Source: Hyphomicrobiales bacterium
Lineage (GTDB): Bacteria; Pseudomonadota; Alphaproteobacteria; Rhizobiales; Rhizobiaceae
Length of the DNA: 39,546 bases
Assembly: GCA_900472395.1 (NCBI GenBank)
Contig: UCHV01000023.1
Coordinates: forward strand, 9,253 to 48,798
Direction: 5' to 3'
Below are positions 8,436-16,042 of the stretch, piece after piece. The notes below the pieces were generated by a model, which was given only the letters and a program-made list of their open reading frames with translations, searched no databases and was not told the DNA's origin. How positions within the stretch are numbered: position 1 is the first letter of the stretch; each line of letters opens with the position of its first letter. The translations under genes and the position numbers were made by a program.

Positions 8436-8666
8436 TCATGGCGCCTTTGACGGAGACACTGGAACCGAGGCCGCGCCTTCAGGGGCGGGGTCGGAGCCGA
8501 ATGGAGTGACCGCGAGCCATGCGAAAAATAGTGCCAGGGTGACTACCGTCACCCCGACAGCAAGCTTTGTCCTGGAAGACCCTGCCGTTCCTCCAGGCTT
8601 TCCATCGCGTTCATATTCCGTTGTTGAACCGGCCGATCCGAAACGATCCTGTTCCTGATGTCGCAT
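8436..8666 (-). CDS. Small single-pass membrane protein, 76 aa
   Basis: A polar N-terminal half of ~35 residues is followed by one transmembrane helix (KLAVGVTVVTLALFFAWLAV) and a short Pro/Ala-rich tail. The start at 8666 is chosen because a GGGACGAG-like site precedes it and the preceding frame looks non-coding. No domain is recognised. It lies upstream of, and on the same strand as, the sigma factor gene, 116 bases away, so the two could be co-transcribed. A role as a membrane-bound partner of the sigma factor is possible but unsupported by any motif. Confidence 0.55.
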   Translation of the reverse strand: MRHQEQDRFGSAGSTTEYERDGKPGGTAGSSRTKLAVGVTVVTLALFFAWLAVTPFGSDPAPEGAASVPVSPSKAP

Positions 8667-9181
8667 GTGCTCGTCCCGGTTGGTCCTCAACAACCTTTTT
8701 TGCGAACTGTAACCGCCACACCGCTGCACCTCGATCAAAGCATGCGACGTTTCGGGCCGGGATCGCTCCTGTAGATCATAGTATCGTTCCCGGGGACTAG
8801 AGTGAAAAGTTGCCGCGGCTCTAAGTCGAAGACGCGAATTCGTGTTTTTCGTCGTTCCAGTGACGCCGATAACCACATAGGGCCTCGGCTTCCGGTCGAT
8901 ATCAGTCACCGCGCGGTATGAGACAACAGCTTGGTATTGTGTGTACATTTATCCTTATGAGTCTCAATTTCGCTGCGTCCAGAGCTGTGCCGTGGACCGA
9001 CTGCAGTGCTCTCGCTTTTCTTTTGCTGTCGCAACTATGCACGATCAAAGGACAGACGCTCTGAATTTTCGGCAAGCAGGTGCGCGACAGCATCGCGGTG
9101 CTGGAGCGGAGCGCTCCAGTCGGCGCACGGTTTGTCCGCGGTGCGGCATCCTGTGGTTTGACTCCTTACGTACGTTACCGA
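8667..9181. other. Gene-poor stretch
   Basis: About 515 bases between two minus-strand genes. Open frames here lack binding sites and protein-like composition. Two GGAAC words on the minus strand lack a GTT at the right spacing. No supported feature is seen. Confidence 0.5.
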
Positions 9182-9517
9182 TCACGGGCGGTCGATATCA
9201 CCATCCCCAGAAGTTCTTCGATCGTCGTCCGCACGCGTCTCTTCCGCCGAATTCGGGTTTTGTGCATCCGAAATGCCGGCGGCAGCGGGCCAATCGTTGG
9301 ATGGCTCAACGACCTGTTCCTCTTCCACCGACCCAGTGCTGGTTGGTGGCGAGACACTGTGGTGATGGTCGCCGGACCCACTTTGGGCAGTTCCTATCGC
9401 ACTACCACCAATTTCCTCCTCGGCTTCACTCCAGTGCCGCTCATGCTGCCCGTCCGGTCGTCCTTCCGCTTCCCATTTGGAGTGAGCTGCGTCCCGGATT
9501 GCATCTTCGCTGTTCAT
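9182..9517 (-). CDS. DUF2934 family protein
   Basis: Residues ~3-35 carry the DUF2934 signature: IRDAAHSKWEAEGRPDGQ, then the RHWSEAEEE end. It is a short helical motif common in small proteobacterial stress proteins. The remaining ~75 residues are acidic, low in hydrophobics and probably disordered, with an HHH run. AGGAGG precedes the ATG by 5 bases, a very strong site. The EcfG-type promoter at 9546-9570 lies ~30 bases upstream. Biochemical function of the family is unknown; general stress induction is likely. Confidence 0.85.
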   Translation of the reverse strand: MNSEDAIRDAAHSKWEAEGRPDGQHERHWSEAEEEIGGSAIGTAQSGSGDHHHSVSPPTSTGSVEEEQVVEPSNDWPAAAGISDAQNPNSAEETRADDDRRTSGDGDIDRP

Positions 9518-9545
9518 GCGGTCCTCCTATTGCTCTGCCCGTCAG

Positions 9546-9570
9546 AACCCTCGACGGTACGGCAAGTTCC
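9546..9570 (-). promoter_or_regulatory. EcfG-type promoter (GGAAC-N16-GGTT)
   Basis: On the minus strand GGAAC is at 9570-9566 and GGTT at 9549-9546, spacer 16. It directs transcription into the DUF2934 gene that starts at 9517. Confidence 0.7.
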
Positions 9571-10062
9571 AGGCAGAGCAGCATGGATTCGATTTACGTA
9601 TTTGGGTTTCCACGAGAGCGACGCATTGAAGCCCCTATCGCCAGGTGCGGGTCACTCCGCACCGCGATGGCCGAGAGGGCCCTGCATGAAGCGCATCGAG
9701 AATGCCTGATCGGGATCCGGCATGAACAGTCGGAGCCTACCTGGGAAATCTGCGGGCGTCGAACTGAGCCGCGTGCAGGACCCAGGCGTCGCGAGGATTG
9801 GGAGGTGGACGTGAAGGGCGTTGTTGGCGTTACGATGTCAGAGATTGGTTCAAGAACTTTCAGTCGTGCCGTGTCGGATATGACATAGACGACACGCGGC
9901 CAACTAAAAGCCTCTGCGGGCGTGTGCTATTGCTTGGACGACACCTTGATCGAAAAGGAAGCTATGCGATCGTATGCGAGACCGCGGTGTTTGTGCGGCC
10001 GAATGGGGGGGCTTTCCGGAAGCAAGAACTATTTGAGCAGGGTGACCGTACGGAGAGAGGAA
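9571..10062. other. Gene-poor stretch
   Basis: Nearly 500 bases between the DUF2934 promoter and the entericidin-like gene. Frames here have no convincing start sites or protein-like composition, and no repeat was seen. Confidence 0.45.
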
Positions 10063-10227
10063 ATGTCTGTGAAGAAAACCGTAACAACGCTGCTCGCGAT
10101 GACATTCGTTGCGACAGCCATGGCATCCTGTGGCAACACAATTCGCGGTATGGGCCAGGACACTGCAAACACCGTTGATGCAACTCAAAGTGCTGGCAAT
10201 CGCGTCGGTCGGGCCGCGAGCCGCTAA
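10063..10227 (+). CDS. Entericidin A/B-like small lipoprotein
   Basis: A 54-residue precursor. A basic start and hydrophobic stretch lead to the lipobox MASC, so the mature peptide should be lipid-anchored at Cys and only ~30 residues long. The mature part (GNTIRGMGQDTANTVDAT) matches the entericidin pattern, where GxGxDT.. is typical. In enterobacteria, entericidins are stationary-phase membrane lipoproteins (EcnB toxin, EcnA antidote). AGAGG precedes the ATG. A strong hairpin terminator follows at 10254-10283. No partner of opposite function is seen here. Confidence 0.82.
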   Translation: MSVKKTVTTLLAMTFVATAMASCGNTIRGMGQDTANTVDATQSAGNRVGRAASR

Positions 10228-10253
10228 CCTCAAAGCGACAGCACATCGACAAG

Positions 10254-10283
10254 GGGCCGGGCGACATCGCGCCGGCCCTTTTT
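10254..10283 (+). terminator. Rho-independent terminator
   Basis: GGGCCGG pairs with CCGGCCC, extended inside by GCG/CGC with a one-base bulge and an ACAT loop, then five T. It ends the entericidin-like transcript. Confidence 0.85.
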
Positions 10284-10321
10284 GTTGTTCTCGACAACAC
10301 TCTTTTCTGACAACGCGCCTG

Positions 10322-10346
10322 GGAACATCCGATCCCGAAGAAGGTT
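10322..10346 (+). promoter_or_regulatory. EcfG-type promoter (GGAAC-N16-GGTT)
   Basis: GGAAC at 10322-10326 and GGTT at 10343-10346 with a 16-base spacer. It sits between the terminator at 10254-10283 and the 35-residue gene at 10369. Transcription could continue into the CsbD gene at 10750. Confidence 0.7.
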
Positions 10347-10368
10347 TTGGTGCAAGGAGGAAAAAGCC

Positions 10369-10476
10369 ATGGCTAGAACACCCCGAAACACTCATGATCT
10401 GGCATTTTATCTTGGTCTGAACGCGGCGCTCCTTTCTTTGATCTTTGTGTGCCTGATTGTAGCGGGCGTAATTTAG
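10369..10476 (+). CDS. 35-residue single-helix membrane peptide
   Basis: A microprotein with a polar, basic N terminus (MARTPRNTHD) and one transmembrane helix that fills the rest (YLGLNAALLSLIFVCLIVAG). AAGGAGG stands 8 bases before the ATG, among the best ribosome binding sites in the window. The EcfG-type promoter at 10322-10346 ends 22 bases upstream, which strongly supports a real, stress-induced gene. Function is unknown; such peptides often modulate membrane complexes. Confidence 0.75.
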   Translation: MARTPRNTHDLAFYLGLNAALLSLIFVCLIVAGVI

Positions 10477-10749
10477 GGCGACGCGGCTTGTTCTGGCTAT
10501 GGTGCTTGGTCACTGAGGAAAAGTCGACGCGCTAGCCATGGCGCGCCTGTTTTTAAAATTCATGCTTGAGGACCTCCAGCAGCCGTTCGTAGTCGGTTCA
10601 GCCCAAGCGGTGAGTTCTGACAAGTCCGGCAGCGAGAAATGCCGGATCGACTGCGTAACTGCAGTCGCCGCCGCCGCACATCGACCCCCAGAACCAAACG
10701 CTGAGTTTGGCCACTCTGTTCTCATAGCTCACAACCGAAGGGAAATATC

Positions 10750-10953
10750 ATGGACTGGAACCGTGTCGAAGGAAACTGGAAACAAGCCAAGGGCATGGTC
10801 AAGGAACAGTGGGGAAAGCTAACTGACGACGACCTCGACGTCGTCGCCGGTAAGCGCGACCAGCTCGAGGGCAAGATTCAGGAACGTTACGGTTATGAAA
10901 AGGAGCAGACCAAGACGGATGTTGACGACTGGTATGGTCGTCAGACTTGGTAA
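10750..10953 (+). CDS. CsbD family stress protein
   Basis: A 67-residue protein matching the CsbD/YjbJ family over its full length: WNRVEGNWKQAKGMVKEQWG, then the LEGKIQERYG segment and a C-terminal DDWY. Family members are abundant, helical, hydrophilic proteins induced by general stress sigma factors; their biochemical role is unclear. GAAGGG precedes the ATG. No EcfG consensus was found directly upstream, so it may be read from 10322. A small hairpin follows at 10961-10977. Confidence 0.95.
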   Translation: MDWNRVEGNWKQAKGMVKEQWGKLTDDDLDVVAGKRDQLEGKIQERYGYEKEQTKTDVDDWYGRQTW

Positions 10954-10960
10954 CAGTCGA

Positions 10961-10977
10961 CCCCCGCTTCGCCGGGG
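10961..10977 (+). terminator. Possible terminator after csbD-like gene
   Basis: A short GC hairpin (CCCCG ... CGGGG) a few bases after the stop. The following TTCTCGTT is only partly T-rich, so termination is likely weak. Confidence 0.45.
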
Positions 10978-10999
10978 TTCTCGTTGCCATCTTTGTTGC

Positions 11000-11024
11000 G
11001 GAACAAATTCTGCGGAACTCCGTT
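11000..11024 (+). promoter_or_regulatory. EcfG-type promoter (GGAAC-N16-CGTT)
   Basis: GGAAC at 11000-11004 and CGTT at 11021-11024, spacer 16: an exact consensus match 51 bases before the PRC-barrel gene start. Confidence 0.78.
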
Positions 11025-11074
11025 ATTCTCGCTCACGAAAGATCGTGATACCAACAGCATGCAAGGAAATACTC

Positions 11075-11551
11075 ATGAAGAAAATGATCGCCGCTGCCGT
11101 GACTTTCGCGTTGATGGGATCCGCCGCGTTTGCACAGCAGGCTGCTGCACCGACCGCTCCTGCTGCTGGAAAGCCGGCAGCATCCGGCGCTGACGCGACA
11201 TTGGTCGGCCCAGGCATTTCAATGGGAACGGCGGCTACCGTGCCGCTCAAGTACGTTGAGATCAAGGACACAGACCTGGTCACTTCGAAGCTTGTTGGGA
11301 TGAATATCTACAACAAGGAAAACAATGAGATCGGTGAAATTTCCGACGTTGTCATCGGTGATGGCAAGTCGGTCATCGGCGTGATCGCGAGTGTGGGTGG
11401 TTTTCTGGGCCTGGGCAACAGCTACGTCGTAATTGACCCGGCGTCGATGGCGATCGCAGAAGACAACGGCACTTGGAAGGCTTATGTCGACACCGACAAG
11501 GAAGCGCTGAAGGCCGCCCCAAAGTTCGATTATGATAAGATGAAGAAGTAG
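11075..11551 (+). CDS. Exported PRC-barrel domain protein
   Basis: A 158-residue protein with a signal peptide (MKKMIAAAVTFALMGSAAFA, cleavage before QQ), an Ala/Pro-rich linker to ~45, and one PRC-barrel domain (~60-150). The domain shows SKLVGMNIYNKENNEIGEI and DVVIGDGKSVIGVIASVGG. PRC-barrels are small beta-barrels found in photosynthetic reaction centre subunit H, RimM and many periplasmic proteins; the exported version is common in rhizobia, with unknown role. AAGGAA precedes the ATG by 6 bases. Its EcfG-type promoter at 11000-11024 is an exact match and a terminator follows at 11613-11648, so it is a single-gene unit. Confidence 0.93.
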   Translation: MKKMIAAAVTFALMGSAAFAQQAAAPTAPAAGKPAASGADATLVGPGISMGTAATVPLKYVEIKDTDLVTSKLVGMNIYNKENNEIGEISDVVIGDGKSVIGVIASVGGFLGLGNSYVVIDPASMAIAEDNGTWKAYVDTDKEALKAAPKFDYDKMKK

Positions 11552-11612
11552 CTTTCAAATTCTCGTTTTCGTCCGCCACCACGGATGTACTGGAGTGGAT
11601 GATTGCGAGCGT

Positions 11613-11648
11613 AGGGGCCGGACGGGAAATCGTCTCGGCCCTTTCCTT
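11613..11648 (+). terminator. Rho-independent terminator
   Basis: GGGCCG/CGGCCC plus GACG/CGTC with a one-base bulge and a GGAAAT loop, followed by TTTCCTTT. It terminates the PRC-barrel transcript and resembles the terminator at 10254-10283. Confidence 0.8.
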
Positions 11649-11681
11649 TACAGTTGCGAGCTTGATGGATGGTACAGGGAA

Positions 11682-11918
11682 ATGACGAAATTCTTCTTCC
11701 AAGTGAGGTTGTCCGATGGCTCAGTTCGGGAAACGTTCGAGGCTGATTTTGCCTCCTCTGCCGAGGCGAGGTCGGAAGCCGTACGCGCAGCACGAGAAAT
11801 GATTTCGGACGGCCTGTGGAATGGCAAGCCGCTAGCCAACGAGACGTTCGAAATCGTCTCTGAGGAAGGCGAGACCATCGAGGAAGTGGCGTTTCAATCC
11901 GTCGTCAACTTTGATTGA
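11682..11918 (+). CDS. DUF6894 family protein
   Basis: A 78-residue protein that starts with the family hallmark (K/R)(Y/F)(F/Y)F followed by a DG turn (FFFQVRLSDGS), then a long Ala/Glu helix (EARSEAVRAAREMI) and a last strand pair around FEIVSEEG. DUF6894 proteins are small alpha/beta proteins typical of rhizobia, of unknown role. The ATG at 11682 is chosen by alignment to this family start; AGGGA lies very close, so initiation may be weak. A paralogue is at 31526-31771. Confidence 0.85.
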   Translation: MTKFFFQVRLSDGSVRETFEADFASSAEARSEAVRAAREMISDGLWNGKPLANETFEIVSEEGETIEEVAFQSVVNFD

Positions 11919-12219
11919 CCCGCGGCGGCAATCAATGCGCCAACTTTCCTCGGGACGATGGCTTGCTAAACCATGTGTGGGTTGACAACAGCTCAGCGTG
12001 AAGTCCGCTTTCGAAAGTCGTGCCTGGATGGATTACTGTAGGAATGTCTAGGTGCTGAGCGACCGACGACGATCGTCGTACGACGCCTTGGGGAGCCAGA
12101 TCCCGGCGCCTCGAAGCACGAAGACAGCCAAAGCCCTCCAAAAAAGCCGACCAACAAGCTTCTTCAACACATCAGACCGACACAACTGATCCGCAGCCTG
12201 AAAGATTCACAACTGTTTG
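11919..12219. other. Gap without supported features
   Basis: About 300 bases. No open frame with a binding site, and no promoter or hairpin worth calling. Confidence 0.4.
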
Positions 12220-12354
12220 CTAATGTAGGCGGTGGATCGATCCTGTCATCGTGCGATCCACACCCTCGAGCCTGTCGAGCGCGAGTGAAGCCCCGAACAT
12301 AAGGATAGCAACAATGGGAATTGCGAGAAGGACGATAGATCCTGGCACGCGCAT
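12220..12354 (-). CDS. Possible 44-residue single-helix membrane peptide
   Basis: A short frame with one hydrophobic helix (GSIVLLAIPIVAILMFGASL) and a charged C-terminal tail. The ATG at 12354 follows CGGAG by 7 bases; a start at 12405 has no such site. No promoter consensus is visible. It resembles the other one-helix microproteins of this window in size and layout, but support rests on the binding site and hydrophobic helix alone. Confidence 0.45.
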   Translation of the reverse strand: MRVPGSIVLLAIPIVAILMFGASLALDRLEGVDRTMTGSIHRLH

Positions 12355-13274
12355 GTACCAACTCCGAACAAATGGCTGCAACCCGCTACCCATGCCAAGC
12401 TGCATTTAACGACAAGTTAACAGATCGCGTTTGCGCACAGTTAACCATCGCAGGGGTTGATGAAGTGACGAGGCTCGGATCGATCCGTGGTCCAGGTGGC
12501 CGGGTTGAGCGGACAACGACCCGTCGTGGACAGGCTGGTTGATCGTCTGGCTTCCTTTGATTTCAACACGTGCGCGGACGAACCTATGATGAAGTTTCCC
12601 AGGTCCGTAGCGTTCAGATGGCTACAGGCGCGATGCTTGGGATAAACGACGCGGAAATGGCGCCACGAGCGTACCAAGAAGGGTTCGCAACACTTGGCAG
12701 CAATCTATCAGTCCTGACGTTATCGGATCTCGCCACTGCCGCCATGATGGGGAAACCTATGCGGCTTAAGCACGAAACACATGTTGGCGCAAATGACTAT
12801 GCCGCCATGCTTACTCAACGCGCATGTTTACAAAACTATTGGGGGTTACATGAAGGTCTGTGCGGGCGCTCGTAGCACTGTCCATCCAATCCCGGTGTGA
12901 TGTAGAAAACAAGGAGAGGAACGAGCGTCGCTAGCGCAGCACAATTGCGCTACTGCAAGGCGGGACCGTAGAGTTAAGGTTTGGCCAGCAGGGATTATTT
13001 CCGGGGGGGGGACGGCACGTCCCAAATGATAGATACGAAAGGTCCGATTGAAGATCATGTAATCTCTGCCGTCAGTCGGTGCGAACACGTGCCAAGGGAC
13101 AGCTGAATCCTGTGGTTCCGGCCAAAGCAACAAGTTGTTTTAATGCGCGTGTCCAGTTTTCCACCACGTGTATCGATCATGGGATTTACCAGCGTCGCCG
13201 TGTGCCCGCCCTTTGCGGGGCACACGGTGTTGCAACTATGGCCTAGCCCGAGACGCGCCGGGACGACTACCTGA
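12355..13274. other. Gene-poor stretch with a G9 run
   Basis: About 900 bases with only weak frames. A plus-strand frame at 12570-12875 (101 codons) lacks a good binding site and recognisable sequence. A run of nine G is at 13003-13011. A strong hairpin lies at 13198-13227. This looks like decayed or intergenic DNA. Confidence 0.4.
13198..13227 (-). terminator. Stable hairpin downstream of a microprotein gene
   Basis: CCGTGTGCCC at 13198-13207 pairs with GGGCACACGG at 13218-13227, and GC pairs extend it inward. There is no T-run on either strand, so it is a terminator or RNA-stability element only by position, 48 bases after the stop at 13275. Confidence 0.4.
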
Positions 13275-13349
13275 TCAGCGCAGGCCGAAAAAGCTGAGTA
13301 TGGCGAGAACAATGACGACTGCGCCAACAAGCCAAACAATGCTGTTCAT
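13275..13349 (-). CDS. 24-residue membrane microprotein
   Basis: A 24-codon frame: a short start (MNSIVW), one hydrophobic helix (LVGAVVIVLAILSFFGL) and a terminal Arg. AGAGGATC lies at good distance before the ATG. Peptides of this size and pattern are widespread in rhizobia but usually missed by gene finders. A GGAAC-N16-CATT element on the minus strand in the 13391-13416 region resembles the EcfG promoter with a poorer -10. Function is unknown. Confidence rests on the binding site and the unmistakable transmembrane pattern. Confidence 0.6.
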   Translation of the reverse strand: MNSIVWLVGAVVIVLAILSFFGLR

Positions 13350-13995
13350 GAAAAAGATCCTCTTCAGATGTGAGCGTATGACACTTCACAATGCATCACG
13401 GAAGCGCGAGTTCCATTAGGCCTGCATCTTCCCGGATGTGGGCCTTACAGAGGACGCCCGGTGGAAGAATGATCATTGCTCTGCATAGGTTGCGTGCAGA
13501 AGCCCGCCTTGGCAAGCTGCACTCAAGAATGAAAGGGCGGCAGATCCCACAAGCTCCGTCGAAGAGTCTTCGGTCGCTTTTCCACCCTTACTCGATTTCA
13601 TTCCGGCTCTACAGACATTGTCAGCTTCGTCGCCGACACCTCGTTCTTTTAGCCCGTTCCTCCGTATTCACCGATCGCGACACCACTCAAGGCTTGCTCG
13701 CCCACGCTGTGATTTCGCCTCGATAGGTTTTGCTGCTCCGCGTTTAGGACAGGCACTCGGCTACGGTCGCGCCTCCGCCGATCCCATTATGGTGACAGCG
13801 GCATGGGGCTAGGCACGGTTCATCCGGCAAACAGTTTCGTTTCAAGGCTATGTCAATGCTTTCTCGACATCCACTGTGCTACCCTTTGATTTGATGGGTA
13901 CCGGCTTCATGAACTCGAGATTGCGCATGCAGGATGAGGCGAGGGCGTCGGTGTCCCTTGGAATTTTTGGAACAGTTCGGTGCCGTGCTAGCTGA
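13350..13995. other. Gene-poor stretch
   Basis: About 650 bases. The longest frame (13391-13726, plus) is Arg/Ser/His-rich and lacks a binding site. A weak promoter-like GGAAC-N16-CATT on the minus strand faces the 24-residue gene. Nothing else is supported. Confidence 0.4.
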
Positions 13996-14256
13996 TCAAT
14001 AGCGGAGCGCACCGGATTGCGCGCGTGCCTCGGCAGCGGCCGCTTCGAACGCTGCTCGCGCTTCTTCGACAGTCTTATGGCCGGCCAATGCACCTCGACA
14101 CGCGCTGCGTGCTTTAACGAAGTAAAGCCCCTGTCGTGCAGGCCAGTTTTCACTTAGGTGAACCAGCGCTTCAAACGGGCCGGCAATCTTGTGCGATCCG
14201 TTCCCTATCGTGGTAAGCTCGACCGGTTTGCCCCATTGCGATTTTGGCCCTGACAT
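13996..14256 (-). CDS. DUF982 family protein
   Basis: An 86-residue protein with the full DUF982 pattern: W..PV near the start (QWGKPVELTTIGNG), the GPFEALVHLSENWPAR helix, then ARSACRGALAGHKTVEEAR and a C-terminal Ala/Glu helix. The family is small, largely restricted to rhizobia and of unknown role. GGGAGAA precedes the ATG at 14256; a further upstream start at 14295 would run into the promoter. The EcfG-type promoter at 14288-14312 is an exact match ~30 bases upstream. Confidence 0.9.
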   Translation of the reverse strand: MSGPKSQWGKPVELTTIGNGSHKIAGPFEALVHLSENWPARQGLYFVKARSACRGALAGHKTVEEARAAFEAAAAEARAQSGALRY

Positions 14257-14287
14257 ATCAATTCTCCCGACAAGTATTGTGCCCGCA

Positions 14288-14312
14288 AACGGCAAGGCAA
14301 GACGAAAGTTCC
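14288..14312 (-). promoter_or_regulatory. EcfG-type promoter (GGAAC-N16-CGTT)
   Basis: On the minus strand GGAAC is at 14312-14308 and CGTT at 14291-14288, spacer 16: an exact consensus match for the DUF982 gene. Confidence 0.76.
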
Positions 14313-14660
14313 CTGCGTCTTTTCAAAATACGTGTGTTGGTACGCGAGGGTACATATCAATTTACTCTGAAAGGATGAATGTGGCGCCAAAGGCGCTCAT
14401 CGGCACGATCGCTAGACTACTGGCAACCGTTTGGCGGCAAAGATACGAACTGGAGACCATGTGAGCCAAGAATCGGGAAGAGCGGACGGTTTGGTGCAAG
14501 TTCAGGGGACTGCTGTCTAACATCAAAATCGTGGCGACAAATTTGCGGCACCACGTCACTGTCGCGGGAGACATTATCCGTCAATAGAGCTTCGCAAAGA
14601 GCTTTGACGCGACGAGATGTCATGAGCGCTTGCCCGAAGGACAAGCGACACCGCTGCGGC
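14313..14660. other. Gap without supported features
   Basis: About 350 bases between two minus-strand genes. Frames on both strands look like chance frames. Confidence 0.4.
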
Positions 14661-14933
14661 CTACCGGTCCCGCCCGATGTCTTCGACAAAAAGCTGTTCT
14701 GCCATGTTGGGCTTTCGATACACCTTCATAAAGATGTCCAGGTTTATACGTGACGGGCCCGACACGTTGAAGATGCGCTCGGCTTCGCGTTTTTCCATAG
14801 CATAAGTTTTTTGGAACTCATCCAATGTGTACTCAGGTCGTGCAACCATCCAGTCCTCCATCTGCCGGCGATGAATGCTATTAAGGAAATAAAGTTCCAT
14901 CCTGGGCAAATGGCTTGCCTTCTCGCCAATCAT
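14661..14933 (-). CDS. Hypothetical protein, 90 aa
   Basis: A helical, charged soluble protein. AGAGG lies 8 bases before the ATG at 14933, which is why this start is preferred to one at 15080. The sequence has Tyr- and Arg-rich segments (RRQMEDWMVARPEYTLDEFQ, then EKREAERIFNVSGPSR). I recognise no domain. EREAERI followed by a GPS turn recalls a helix-turn-helix, but this is too weak to call. It stands alone. Confidence 0.55.
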   Translation of the reverse strand: MIGEKASHLPRMELYFLNSIHRRQMEDWMVARPEYTLDEFQKTYAMEKREAERIFNVSGPSRINLDIFMKVYRKPNMAEQLFVEDIGRDR

Positions 14934-15136
14934 GGTCGAAACCTCTGACAAAGCGCAGGTCGTCGACAATGATGGGCCGCAGGCAAACGAGCGGTCCCAC
15001 TCCGACCGAGCGTACAGACTGTTTGATGCCGCTTCACCAATCATCTTTCGATCAGAATGACGCGATACGGTGTGGCACAAATCTCCGCGTGTTGGCTTGA
15101 GTAGGTTAAGTTTGGGTTAGGCGTGAACGAAAGGCC

Positions 15137-15307
15137 TTACCGCCTTTGCTGCTCCAACGTGCCGTCTTGCGGACGATGGAGCGTGCCGCTGCCAGGGTTT
15201 CCCGGCGTAAGGGTGAAGAAATAGAAGGCACCGATCCCGAATGAGGCGACCAAAATAACGCCGAGGAAAATGGCCATCCTCAACGAAGCGTGTTTTTCAC
15301 TATTCAC
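15137..15307 (-). CDS. 56-residue single-pass membrane protein
   Basis: Begins with GTG at 15307, with AGGAGG 9 bases upstream. A short polar start is followed by one transmembrane helix (MAIFLGVILVASFGIGAFYF) and a ~25-residue Gly/Gln-rich tail (TPGNPGSGTLHRPQDG). The GTG overlaps the stop of the preceding gene (15304-15306) as GTGA, so the two are translationally coupled. The tail side may face the periplasm. No family is recognised. Confidence 0.6.
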   Translation of the reverse strand: MNSEKHASLRMAIFLGVILVASFGIGAFYFFTLTPGNPGSGTLHRPQDGTLEQQRR

Positions 15308-15486
15308 CTGTCGGATCCTCCTTCATGATGATCTGTACGCGCGACAAGCCTTGGCGGTCGGGTAATTGGTCCTGCTGGCAATCCTTCGCGGATCATATGA
15401 GCTTCGCCGACAAACTGCGATCCCTGCAGTAGAATTGCTTCACCATTACACCCCGAAAATTCATCATCGAAAACGGTCGCGATCAC
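15304..15486 (-). CDS. Hypothetical protein, 60 aa
   Basis: Begins with GTG at 15486, preceded by GAGG 10 bases upstream, and ends inside the start of the next gene (GTGA overlap). It is soluble and mixed in composition (MIATVFDDEFSGCNGEAILL at the start, reading GTG as Met), with a basic and His-rich end that contains the downstream binding site. It is not recognised. The coupling to a real-looking membrane microprotein supports it as a gene. Confidence 0.5.
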   Translation of the reverse strand: MIATVFDDEFSGCNGEAILLQGSQFVGEAHMIREGLPAGPITRPPRLVARTDHHEGGSDR

Positions 15487-15870
15487 GAGTTGAATACCTC
15501 ACACTCAAACTATAGATAATCGGACAATGTCTCGCCCGTATCGATGGGCATCACTCCTCACTTGCGCAACAGCCTCCAATATATCTCTAATTGGCTGCGC
15601 GACGGCGGGATGGGACGAAGCAGCGGTCGCGCGTTGATAGATAGGACGAAGAGAGTTACGGCTGCGCCTCGTGCTAGGTTCGCGATGGAGGCTCAAATTT
15701 CCGTCCCTCGATCGATGATCCCGATTCTAGGCCATGTGATATCCTCATCGTCTGCCAAGCCACCCTACAACTAGACCCGATGATATCAGTTCCCGGAATG
15801 CATCGGGACGGAGAACCCACAAGGTATGCTTGTCTTATGACTATCCTCGCTTCTTGTGAGAAAAAGAAGC
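15487..15870. other. Gap upstream of the IS110 element
   Basis: Nearly 400 bases with no supported gene. An inverted repeat CCCGATG ... CATCGGG lies at about 15777-15809. The left end of the IS110 element must be in or just after this stretch but cannot be fixed, because IS110 elements lack clear terminal repeats. Confidence 0.35.
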
Positions 15871-16017
15871 GCCGGCTCGGGTAGCCGCCCGGCCGGCGAT
15901 GGGGGATGGGTCGGAGACGTGCAGGCCACCATTCTGATGAATGCCGGGCCGTGCTAGAGTTTGATCGCCCCCATCTTTTCCAATCGTCCTGAACGGATAC
16001 CCGAGCTTTTGGCTCGG
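15871..16017 (+). ncRNA. Candidate bridge RNA region of the IS110 element
   Basis: The leader can fold into at least three helices. GCCGGC/GCCGGC with inner CGGG/CCCG spans 15871-15897; GATGGGGG (15898-15905) pairs with CCCCCATC (15968-15975); and CCGAGC/GCTCGG with a TTTTG loop spans 16001-16017. In the IS110 group, a structured non-coding RNA from the region 5' of the transposase guides recombination (bridge RNA, as in IS621). Position and folding fit. Guide-loop complementarity to the target could not be tested because the element ends are unknown. Confidence 0.4.
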
Positions 16018-16042
16018 ATGACAAGCATGGGAGACGGAAAAG

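Noticed and set aside
8941..9888. Long plus-strand frame (315 codons)
   Set aside because: It crosses the DUF2934 gene on the opposite strand and its promoter; composition is Arg/Cys/Ser-rich and no domain is visible.
12570..12875. 101-codon plus-strand frame
   Set aside because: No binding site or promoter and no recognisable sequence; left as unassigned DNA.
13003..13011. Run of nine G, as in phase-variable loci
   Set aside because: No gene or promoter is in contact with it, so phase variation has no visible target; it may also be a sequencing artefact.
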